Below are positions 1 through 5,232 of a stretch of DNA of 5,232 nucleotides, in pieces. How positions within the stretch are numbered: the first letter of the stretch is position 1; every line of letters begins with the position of its first letter. The DNA lies in the NCBI GenBank assembly GCA_023396615.1, contig JAEWVM010000148.1:1-5232 (forward strand). Direction: 5' to 3'. Below the pieces are notes generated by a model. It saw only the letters and a list, made by a program, of their open reading frames with translations, was not told the origin of the DNA and did no database searches. This stretch comes from Spirochaetota bacterium. Its GTDB lineage: Bacteria; Spirochaetota; UBA4802; JAFGJZ01. Made by a program: the position numbers and the translations under genes.

Positions 1-9
1 TGCTTAAAC

Positions 10-144
10 TTCGCGGACTTCCTGTCCGCTACGAATGCAACTTCAAATCAACTTAACACCTCAAACTCTGAGGTATCGCTTGAGGTCTCCCGCTGGGAGC
101 TAAAGCTCCTCTCGCGGGCAATGTTTCCGCCTCCGTGCGGAAAC
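10..144. repeat. Run of four or more small inverted repeats upstream of purE
   Basis: Four compact hairpins can be read directly. (1) GCGGAC 13-18 pairs with GTCCGC 24-29 around a 5-nt loop, with flanking TTC/GAA arms. (2) ACCTCA 58-63 pairs with TGAGGT 69-74, 5-nt loop. (3) CCCGC 89-93 pairs with GCGGG 114-118 and encloses GGAGC 96-100 with GCTCC 105-109. (4) GTTTCCGC 123-130 pairs perfectly with GCGGAAAC 137-144, 6-nt loop. Several arms have a second possible partner: TGAGGT recurs at 81-86, and CTCCC 87-91 can pair with GGGAG 95-99. The block is richer in G+C than the spacers elsewhere in the window. It starts near the left edge, so it may extend beyond it. It could be a dispersed palindromic repeat, a structured leader RNA, or terminators of an upstream gene. 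None of the hairpins has a clean T-run after it, which argues against simple terminators. The structures are seen; the function is unknown. Confidence 0.75.
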
Positions 145-147
145 TGA

Positions 148-168
148 TTGACAATATCTGCCTATAAT
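148..168 (+). promoter_or_regulatory. Candidate purE-guaA promoter region (TATAAT with oddly placed TTGACA)
   Basis: A perfect -10-like TATAAT lies at 163-168, about 44 bases before the purE start, giving a short leader of roughly 37 nt if used. A perfect TTGACA lies at 148-153, but only 9 bp separate the two boxes, far short of the usual 16-18, so they cannot act together as a standard sigma-70 promoter. The sequence at the correct -35 distance (about 140-146) does not resemble the consensus. GACAA 150-154 and TTGTC 169-173 form an inverted repeat around the -10 and could be an operator, but the arms are short. The promoter may be this one with a weak -35 and an activator, or it may lie left of the window. 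Confidence 0.4.
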
Positions 169-197
169 TTGTCCTTATCTCAAATACTTCATTTTCC

Positions 198-203
198 GGA
201 GGA
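198..203 (+). promoter_or_regulatory. Ribosome binding site of purE
   Basis: GGAGGA sits 8 nt before the ATG at 212, a near-ideal Shine-Dalgarno sequence and spacing. It fixes the purE start, because the encoded protein then begins directly with the family's N-terminal strand and the GSDSD nucleotide-binding loop. Confidence 0.85.
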
Positions 204-211
204 ACCGATCC

Positions 212-742
212 ATGCCCCAAATAGGAATAATTCTCGGCAGCGATTCCGATCTCCCTAAAATCAGACAGTGCCCTGAAATTCTCGATAAATTCGGCGTCAG
301 CTTTGAGATTATCTTCTCATCTGCTCACCGCACACCTGAACAGACCAAAGAATGGGTTGAAAGCGCGCGTTCACGCGGCATCAAAGTAATCATCGCTGCT
401 GCAGGCGGAGCGGCGCATCTTCCCGGTGTTTGCGCGGCTCACACCACCCTTCCGATTGTCGGAATTCCGATTGAATCTCCGGTATCGGGCGGACTCGATT
501 CCATACTTTCTATCATACAAATGCCGTCGGGTATTCCTGTAGCTGCGATGCCGGCAGGTAAAGCAGGCGGTGCAAATTCAGCACTTTTCGCTTTATCAAT
601 TCTTTCGGTTTCCGACTCTTCGATTGCCGAAAAACTTGCGTCATACCGCGAAGAAATGAAAACTGAAATTAAAAAGAAAAATGATCTTTTAAATGAAAAA
701 GGCTACAAAGAATATATTGATTCACTCGGAGTTAAAAAATGA
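212..742 (+). CDS. purE: PurE, N5-carboxyaminoimidazole ribonucleotide mutase
   Basis: This 176-residue cytoplasmic enzyme belongs to the PurE family, which makes carboxyaminoimidazole ribonucleotide (CAIR) in de novo purine synthesis. Visible family motifs are GSDSDLP (9-15), SAHRTP (37-42, with the catalytic-region His39 and Arg40), AAGGAAHLPG (63-72), the stretch around LDSILSIIQMP (95-105) and GKAGGAN (116-122). The Arg in SAHRTP and the close match to the E. coli layout point to class I, which rearranges N5-CAIR made by PurK, rather than the class II direct carboxylase. No purK is in the window, so this is an inference. Length is normal for the family; the last 25 or so residues are a charged helix-like tail. 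The start is fixed by GGAGGA 8 nt upstream. Its stop codon overlaps the guaA start (ATGA), so the two genes are cotranscribed and probably translationally coupled. Confidence 0.96.
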   Translation: MPQIGIILGSDSDLPKIRQCPEILDKFGVSFEIIFSSAHRTPEQTKEWVESARSRGIKVIIAAAGGAAHLPGVCAAHTTLPIVGIPIESPVSGGLDSILSIIQMPSGIPVAAMPAGKAGGANSALFALSILSVSDSSIAEKLASYREEMKTEIKKKNDLLNEKGYKEYIDSLGVKK

Positions 743-2289
743 ATCTTCATGATGAAAAAGTTCTGATATTGGATTTCGGTTCACAGTACACTCAGCTTAT
801 CGCGCGCAAAGTGCGCGAGCAGAAAGTCTATGCGGAAATCGTTCCATTCAATTATCCGGTTGAAAAAATCAAAAATGACAAACCAAGCGCGATCATCCTT
901 TCAGGCGGTCCTTCTTCAACTTATGACAAAGGCGCTCCTTTCGTTTCAAACGAAATCTTCAACTTAAATGTTCCAGTTCTCGGCATCTGTTACGGTCTTT
1001 ACATGATCGTTAACGGTTTTGCAGGAAAAAGCTCTTCATCAAACAAGAAGGAATACGGCAGAGCCGAAATCACAATCAAGAAAGAGTCTCCCCTTTTCAA
1101 GGGTCTTTCGGAGCGCGAAACTGTATGGATGAGCCACGGCGATAAAGTAACTGAAATTCCTTCGGGTTTTGAAATAGTTGCCGAATCAGAAAACACTCCT
1201 GTCGCGGCAATTCAGAACAAGGAAAAAAACATCTACGGCATTCAGTTTCATCCCGAAGTTTTTCACAGCGTTCACGGAAAAGAAGTCATTGCAAACTTTC
1301 TTTTTGAAATTTGCAAACTCAAGGGTCTCTGGACGATGAAGTCTTTCGTCGATTCGTCGGTTGAACAGATCAGAAAAGAAGTCGGAAACGGAACTGTTCT
1401 GCTTGGTCTTTCGGGCGGAGTCGATTCTACAGTAACAGCTGTTCTATTGCAGAAAGCAATCGGTGAAAAGCTTTACTGCGTATTTGTAGATAACGGCGTT
1501 CTCAGAAAAAATGAAGCCGAGAATGTCATCAAAAGATACAAGGAAGGACTTAATCTCAACCTAATCGCGGTTGACGCTGTCGATTTGTTTCTCAAAAAAC
1601 TCAAGGGAGTAACTGATCCCGAAAAGAAAAGAAGAATTATCGGAAAAGAATTCATAAAGGTTTTCATGAAGGAAGCCAAGAAGATCGGACGTTTCGATTT
1701 TCTTGCGCAGGGAACATTGTATCCGGACGTTATCGAGTCAGTATCAATCAAAGGGCCTTCAGACACCATCAAGAGCCACCACAACCGCGTTCCTGAAGTC
1801 CTTAAGCTGATTGAGTCAGGTAAGGTGGTCGAACCTCTCAAAGAGCTTTTCAAAGACGAAGTGCGAGCTCTCGGAACCGAACTCGGCATTCCGCGCGAAC
1901 TCATCGCACGTCACCCTTTCCCTGGTCCGGGTCTTGCTATACGCATAATCGGTGAAATTACAAAAGAGCGTCTCGACATTCTACGTGAAGCGGATGACAT
2001 CATTGTAAGCGAAATTAAAAACGCAGGCTATTACGACAAACTCTGGCAGGCATTCGGAATCTTCCTTCCTGTAAAATCTGTCGGGGTTATGGGCGATAAC
2101 AGAACATATGAAAACGTAATTGCAATCCGTGCCGTCGAATCAACAGACGCGATGACTGCAGACTGGGCGGATCTTCCGCACGATCTCGTTAAAAAGATAT
2201 CGAGCCGTATAATCAATGAAGTGCGCGGAATTAACCGCGTAGTCTATGACGTCTCTTCCAAACCGCCTTCAACTATCGAATGGGAATAA
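739..2289 (+). CDS. guaA: GuaA, glutamine-hydrolysing GMP synthase
   Basis: This 516-residue enzyme converts XMP, ATP and glutamine to GMP, the last step of guanine nucleotide synthesis. The domain order is standard. The class I glutamine amidotransferase domain (about 7-190) has SGGPSSTYD (55-63), nucleophile Cys84 in LGICYG, and the His171/Glu173 partners in HPEVF. The ATP-pyrophosphatase domain (about 200-385) has the P-loop SGGVDST (225-231), FVDNGVLRK (249-257) and IKSHHN (344-349). The C-terminal dimerisation domain has RHPFPGPGLAIR (391-402) and ends in KPPSTIEWE, as in full-length family members. One oddity is Tyr88, where this amidotransferase motif normally has Gln (CYGLY in place of CYGMQ). 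The start overlaps the purE stop by 4 nt; a GGAG at 728-731, 7 nt upstream inside purE, supports it. The gene is closed by a strong hairpin starting within the stop codon. Confidence 0.98.
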   Translation: MNLHDEKVLILDFGSQYTQLIARKVREQKVYAEIVPFNYPVEKIKNDKPSAIILSGGPSSTYDKGAPFVSNEIFNLNVPVLGICYGLYMIVNGFAGKSSSSNKKEYGRAEITIKKESPLFKGLSERETVWMSHGDKVTEIPSGFEIVAESENTPVAAIQNKEKNIYGIQFHPEVFHSVHGKEVIANFLFEICKLKGLWTMKSFVDSSVEQIRKEVGNGTVLLGLSGGVDSTVTAVLLQKAIGEKLYCVFVDNGVLRKNEAENVIKRYKEGLNLNLIAVDAVDLFLKKLKGVTDPEKKRRIIGKEFIKVFMKEAKKIGRFDFLAQGTLYPDVIESVSIKGPSDTIKSHHNRVPEVLKLIESGKVVEPLKELFKDEVRALGTELGIPRELIARHPFPGPGLAIRIIGEITKERLDILREADDIIVSEIKNAGYYDKLWQAFGIFLPVKSVGVMGDNRTYENVIAIRAVESTDAMTADWADLPHDLVKKISSRIINEVRGINRVVYDVSSKPPSTIEWE

Positions 2290-2322
2290 AATAAAAGAGG
2301 GGTAACGCCCCTCTTTTATTTT
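2288..2322. terminator. Bidirectional intrinsic terminator between guaA and clc
   Basis: A perfect 15-bp stem (2288-2302 with 2308-2322) has a GAGGGG/CCCCTC core, a 5-nt loop TAACG and A- and T-rich outer arms, so each strand reads a GC stem followed by a U-rich tract. It serves two convergent genes whose stop codons are only 26 bp apart. The left arm includes the last two bases of the guaA stop, and the right arm contains the whole stop codon of the clc gene (2316-2318). The structure is seen; termination in both directions is inferred from its symmetry and position. Confidence 0.92.
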
Positions 2323-3665
2323 TTATCTTCAATATGCATTATTTCTTTCATTCGCTTTTTTATTTTCCGCTGAATCTTCTTCTGGTTTATTTCGCATGAA
2401 GGCTTTATTTTTCCGAATGTCTTTCCGGTTTCGACATCTACTGATTCCGACTTTCTGACTGAAAGCACCTGCGAAGGATATATGCTTCTATGACCCGTCA
2501 TCAGAAAACTGACGAGGCAGGATACGCATGCATATGGCGCGATCTCAGGGCCGAAAAGTTCAATAGCCATTACGCTGGACGCAATCGGAGCGTTCGTCAC
2601 ACCTGCCAGCATACTCACCAGAGCGACAGCAGCGAATGTCTGAGGATTAATTCCGAATAATGAAGCAAATGCCGAACCGAGAGTCGAACCGACATAAAGT
2701 ATCGGCGTAATTATTCCGCCGACGCCTCCGAAGGCAAGCGTGACTGCCGTCGAAACAGTTTTTACTATCGGTGCGTAAAAAGGAACTTCACTCCCGTGAA
2801 GTGATTTTTCAACAGTATTCATGCCGAGACTTAAGTATTCAGGAGAGATAATGAATCCAATAATACATAGAATCAATCCACCAAAAAAAGCTCTGATGAT
2901 AATATTTCCTGAAAATTTTGAAGCTATCCGGTTGATGTATTTATTGATTTCTATAAACGCAAAAGAGCAAATACCGAAAAATACACCTGCGAGAATAATC
3001 TTCAAAAAGAATAATTCAGAAAACTGCGGCACGAAGTTCAAAGGCTCGATAAAATACTTCGCACCAAGCATAGAAGAAACCTGATACGATGTAACACCGG
3101 CAACAAGAGACGGCAGAAAAACATCATACAATATGCTTCCGACAAATAAAACTTCAACTCCGAAAATCGCACCCGAAACCGGAACACCGAAAACACCCGC
3201 GAATCCGGCGCTGACTCCGCATATCATGAGCTTTTTGCGGTCAACAGTATTGAACTTGAATATCGCGGAAAATAATGAACCGAAACCCGCGCCGATATCC
3301 GCACAGGGAGCTTCCTTGCCGGCTGAACCGCCTGATGCTATTGAGATTATTGACAGAAAGAATGCCTTGATTATCGAAACCAGTGAAATCCTTCTTCCAC
3401 TATGAATCACGTTTATAACTTTATCTGTTGTAAAATCAAGTGATGAAGGAAATATTTTTAATGAAAGAAATGCGACACATGGAAGAACAAAAGGCAGAAT
3501 AAAGTAATAGTAAGTAAATCCTTCCTGAAGTGCAATCGAAAAATCAAGAAGCCTGACAAACAAAGACGACGCAACGCCGGTGAATATTCCGACAATCGTG
3601 GCAAGAATAACCCATTTGACTACACTCGCAAAAATAACTGTTTCTTCGGTAATTTTTTTCTTCAT
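2316..3665 (-). CDS. ClC-family anion channel/transporter (voltage-gated chloride channel family)
   Basis: This 449-residue polytopic inner-membrane protein belongs to the ClC (EriC, COG0038) family, whose members carry chloride or related anions as channels or H+ antiporters. Visible are the gating-glutamate motif GKEAP (116-120, Glu118; the family form is GREGP), GVPVSGAIFGVEVLF (160-174), GGVGGIITP (313-321), NAPIASSVMAIE (358-369) and a Tyr396 in RSIYPSQ that fits the anion-coordinating Tyr of E. coli ClC. The GSGIP motif is not recognisable; FPSSLDFTTD (72-81) occupies that region. The position of the internal proton glutamate (Glu203 in E. coli ClC) appears to be Val172, as in true channels. 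The C-terminus is a short Lys-rich tail (about 400-449) without CBS domains. I start at the ATG at 3665, preceded by GGAAAG, rather than the TTG six codons upstream. The gene is monocistronic, with its own promoter and a terminator shared with guaA. The transported ion is not determined. Confidence 0.94.
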   Translation of the reverse strand: MKKKITEETVIFASVVKWVILATIVGIFTGVASSLFVRLLDFSIALQEGFTYYYFILPFVLPCVAFLSLKIFPSSLDFTTDKVINVIHSGRRISLVSIIKAFFLSIISIASGGSAGKEAPCADIGAGFGSLFSAIFKFNTVDRKKLMICGVSAGFAGVFGVPVSGAIFGVEVLFVGSILYDVFLPSLVAGVTSYQVSSMLGAKYFIEPLNFVPQFSELFFLKIILAGVFFGICSFAFIEINKYINRIASKFSGNIIIRAFFGGLILCIIGFIISPEYLSLGMNTVEKSLHGSEVPFYAPIVKTVSTAVTLAFGGVGGIITPILYVGSTLGSAFASLFGINPQTFAAVALVSMLAGVTNAPIASSVMAIELFGPEIAPYACVSCLVSFLMTGHRSIYPSQVLSVRKSESVDVETGKTFGKIKPSCEINQKKIQRKIKKRMKEIMHIEDKK

Positions 3666-3669
3666 TCTT

Positions 3670-3675
3670 CTTTCC
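3670..3675 (-). promoter_or_regulatory. Ribosome binding site deciding the clc start
   Basis: On the - strand GGAAAG is followed by 4 nt and then ATG (3665-3663), so the GGA core lies 7 nt from the start. The alternative TTG at 3683-3681 in the same frame has only a weak GGAT directly before it. Purine-rich sequence and codon type favour the ATG, giving an N-terminus MKKKITEE before the first membrane segment. Confidence 0.6.
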
Positions 3676-3713
3676 GTCAGCAAATCCGGCTTATAAACAT
3701 CCGTTTTTATGGG

Positions 3714-3741
3714 ATTATAGACAGAAAGAAATATCAGTCAA
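3714..3741 (-). promoter_or_regulatory. Near-consensus sigma-70 promoter of the clc gene
   Basis: On the - strand TTGACT (3741-3736) and TATAAT (3719-3714) are separated by 16 bp, matching the vegetative consensus at 11 of 12 positions. Transcription would start near 3707, leaving a leader of about 42 nt before the ATG at 3665. The -35 box overlaps the downstream arm of the inverted repeat at 3729-3766. No activator site is needed to explain expression, so the gene is probably constitutive unless that inverted repeat is bound by a repressor. Confidence 0.75.
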
Positions 3742-3766
3742 TAGGTTTACTGAAAAACTGATATTT
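3729..3766 (-). terminator. AT-rich hairpin after the OmpA-domain gene, possible weak terminator
   Basis: AAATATCAGT and ACTGATATTT form a perfect 10-bp inverted repeat (3729-3738 with 3757-3766) around an 18-nt loop. Read on the - strand it lies about 30 nt after the stop of the OmpA-domain gene and is followed by a moderately T-rich run (TTTCTTTCTG). That fits an intrinsic terminator, but the stem has few G-C pairs and the loop is long. Because it overlaps the -35 of the clc promoter it could instead be an operator. No other terminator candidate is seen between the two genes. Confidence 0.45.
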
Positions 3767-3796
3767 TTTATTCAGAATATTTTTTTTTATTATAAT

Positions 3797-5232
3797 TCAA
3801 TCAGATGACTTCACCGTAATTTCAACACGGCGGTTTTTCTGACGATTAATTTCATTATCATTGTCGACAGCTGAATTGGAATATCCGTAACCCTTTGATG
3901 AGATGCGGTTATTTTTTACACCACGGCCGAAAAGATATTCAGCAACCGCTTCCGCTCTTTTTTTAGAAAGCTTCATGTTATAGTCCGGGCCGCCGACATT
4001 ATCAGTATGTCCTGAGATTTCAATTTTAACACCCGGATTATTTTTCATAAAATCATAGAGCCGTTCAAGCGCAGGCATAGACTCAGGCCGGAGCTTCGCG
4101 CTTCCCGAATCGAAATAGATATTATCCGCGGAGAAAGTATATCCTGTCCGGACTTTTCCTTTATTCAGATATACAGTCTTTGTAACAATATCATTATCAG
4201 AACCGGTTTCAAAAGTTTCATTATAGTAAGCATATCCGTCGGCTGTAATTTCTGCCGAATATGATGTACTTTTTCTTACGGTAAACGCCGAACGTCCGCG
4301 AGTGTCAGCTGAACTTTTCAAAGCTATCCCGGAAGTTCGATCTCCTATTCTAACAAGTTTCACATTAGCCCGTACCGGAGACTTTGTCGCGGCATCAAGC
4401 GTGATTACATCAAAAAACATTACAGGAGAACCCTGACTAAACTGATCAGAAACACTGCAGATGACCGAACTGTCATTTTTCCGGAATGAATGATATGCTT
4501 TTCCGGAAGTGCCCTGCACATACACCGGAAAAAATTCATTCCGGAACGTGTTAAGCGGCTTCATGTTCTCGATATTATCAATTTTAAATTTTCCCTTGAG
4601 TGATGAGAGAGAACCAGAATATACGTCATATCCTCCGCTTCCGCCTCTTCCGTTAGACGAGAAATAAACGGTTTCACCGTCAGGATGCAGATAAACTGAA
4701 CATTCATCCATTGGAGTATTGATGTTCGTCATAGGAACGGGATTATCCCATATTCCTTTTTCATCTCTGCGTGAAATATATATATCAAGACCGGTCGTGA
4801 CATTTCTGTTTGATACAAAAAGAATGTGCTCTCCGTCACCGAGCATATTCGCAAATCCGTTGATTGAACCTTTGCCGGCAAACTGCGGCTGAAACCATTC
4901 TGTCCACTTATCAGTTTCAATGTCAAAATGACGTTGAAAAATCACAATCGACTTATCATCCTTACCGCACGTAACAAAAATATCACGTCCGTCAGGCGAT
5001 ACGCTTACGGAAAGAAGCTTCAACCCTTCAGGAAACTCAAACTGAGGTTCTTTCATTGATTCAATTATTTTATCTTCATCAGCCGAATAAAAAAATGTTT
5101 TATCAGAAAATGTTCTGACTCCGACAAGAATTCCGCTTCTGCCTATTATTCCGGCTGCATAGGCGTCATTTCCCCACTTGGTTATTTCCGCACCGTAAGG
5201 AATTCCTTTGGTGGAAATCCCTTTTTCAAAAA
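3797..5232 (-). CDS. Partial envelope protein: PD40-type beta-propeller, beta-sandwich domain and C-terminal OmpA domain
   Basis: This is the C-terminal 477 residues of a larger protein; the 5' end lies outside the window. The frame has no stop from 3799 to 5232. The first in-frame Met (5056-5054) has no ribosome binding site and sits inside propeller-like sequence, so it is not the start. In visible numbering, degenerate PD40/WD40-like blades occupy about 20-260 (SPDGRDIF at 78-85, GDGEHILFVSN at 131-141, HPDGETVYFSSNGRGG at 182-197, then GGYDVY). A carboxypeptidase-regulatory-like beta-sandwich follows at about 270-357 (SPVRANVKL, ITADGYAYYNETF). The OmpA/Pal peptidoglycan-binding domain spans about 365-474: YFDSGSAKLRPES, SGHTDN with Asp410, LSKKRAEAV with Arg425, and QKNRRVEI. 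Asp410 and Arg425 match the residues that bind diaminopimelate in OmpA. The expected location is the periplasm or outer membrane, anchored to peptidoglycan. Signal peptide or lipobox cannot be seen. The substrate or partner of the propeller is unknown. Confidence 0.93.
   Translation of the reverse strand, partial: FEKGISTKGIPYGAEITKWGNDAYAAGIIGRSGILVGVRTFSDKTFFYSADEDKIIESMKEPQFEFPEGLKLLSVSVSPDGRDIFVTCGKDDKSIVIFQRHFDIETDKWTEWFQPQFAGKGSINGFANMLGDGEHILFVSNRNVTTGLDIYISRRDEKGIWDNPVPMTNINTPMDECSVYLHPDGETVYFSSNGRGGSGGYDVYSGSLSSLKGKFKIDNIENMKPLNTFRNEFFPVYVQGTSGKAYHSFRKNDSSVICSVSDQFSQGSPVMFFDVITLDAATKSPVRANVKLVRIGDRTSGIALKSSADTRGRSAFTVRKSTSYSAEITADGYAYYNETFETGSDNDIVTKTVYLNKGKVRTGYTFSADNIYFDSGSAKLRPESMPALERLYDFMKNNPGVKIEISGHTDNVGGPDYNMKLSKKRAEAVAEYLFGRGVKNNRISSKGYGYSNSAVDNDNEINRQKNRRVEITVKSSD

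Noticed and set aside
10..144. CRISPR array
   Set aside because: The elements are inverted repeats of differing sequence; there are no identical direct repeats with regular spacers.
1..147. Open frame of 48 codons from the left edge to TGA at 145-147 on the + strand
   Set aside because: It could in principle be the tail of an upstream gene, but it runs straight through all the palindromes, shows no recognisable domain, and an open stretch of this length is not rare by chance in this base composition.
120..211. Purine riboswitch in the purE leader
   Set aside because: The three-way junction with its conserved core was not recognisable, and the space between the TATAAT and the start is too short for it.
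1473..1904. 143-codon open frame on the - strand within guaA
   Set aside because: It lies entirely opposite well-conserved GuaA coding sequence, has no own signals and encodes a low-complexity Ser/Arg/Leu-rich product typical of an antisense shadow. The shorter - strand frames at 999-1196 and 2031-2216 are rejected for the same reason.
739..2289. GuaA as a decaying or split gene because of the altered amidotransferase motif
   Set aside because: The length is normal and every other catalytic motif in both domains is intact, so a single functional substitution is more likely than decay.
2821..3405. Two + strand open frames (2821-3084 and 3133-3405) opposite the clc gene
   Set aside because: They mirror the membrane-protein coding sequence, give Pro/Ile/Asn-rich products with no family resemblance, and have no ribosome binding site.
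3681..3683. TTG start for the clc gene, six codons upstream
   Set aside because: The downstream ATG at 3665 has a better-placed GGAAAG and a common start codon; the extra residues add no conserved sequence.
4729..4926. 65-codon - strand frame inside the OmpA-domain gene
   Set aside because: It is out of frame with recognisable propeller sequence and shows no independent evidence of coding.

Overview
This window looks like an ordinary chromosomal housekeeping region of a diderm (outer-membrane-bearing) bacterium. Base composition is moderate and slightly AT-rich, with intergenic spacers and terminators clearly AT-rich. The diderm assignment rests on the OmpA-type peptidoglycan-binding domain at the right end. 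I cannot name the phylum. The beta-propeller plus OmpA architecture is familiar from Bacteroidetes-like and spirochaete-like lineages, but nothing here settles the question.

Layout from left to right. Positions 1-211 hold no convincing gene. They contain a dense run of small inverted repeats (about 10-144), then a TATAAT-like element and a strong ribosome binding site. Next, on the + strand, are purE (212-742) and guaA (739-2289), which overlap by four bases (ATGA) and surely form one transcription unit. A 15-bp hairpin with flanking A and T tracts (2288-2322) closes guaA and also serves the convergent gene on the other strand. That gene is a ClC-family anion transport protein (2316-3665, - strand). 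It has its own near-consensus promoter (TTGACT, 16 bp, TATAAT on the - strand). Beyond a 131-bp spacer lies a large - strand gene (3797 to beyond 5232) for a cell-envelope protein with a degenerate beta-propeller, a small beta-sandwich domain and a C-terminal OmpA domain. Its reading frame is open through the end of the window, so its N-terminus is outside.

How the genes relate. PurE acts in the de novo route to IMP, and GuaA performs the last step from XMP to GMP, so the first operon is a purine/guanine nucleotide module. The ClC protein and the OmpA-like protein both belong to the envelope, but they have separate signals and no evident functional link to the purine genes.

No new multi-gene system is visible. 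The points most worth checking are the chain of overlapping hairpins upstream of purE, the replacement of the usual Gln after the catalytic Cys in GuaA by Tyr, the channel-like residues and missing GSGIP motif of the ClC protein, the overlap of a hairpin with the clc promoter, and the true (upstream) start of the OmpA-domain gene.
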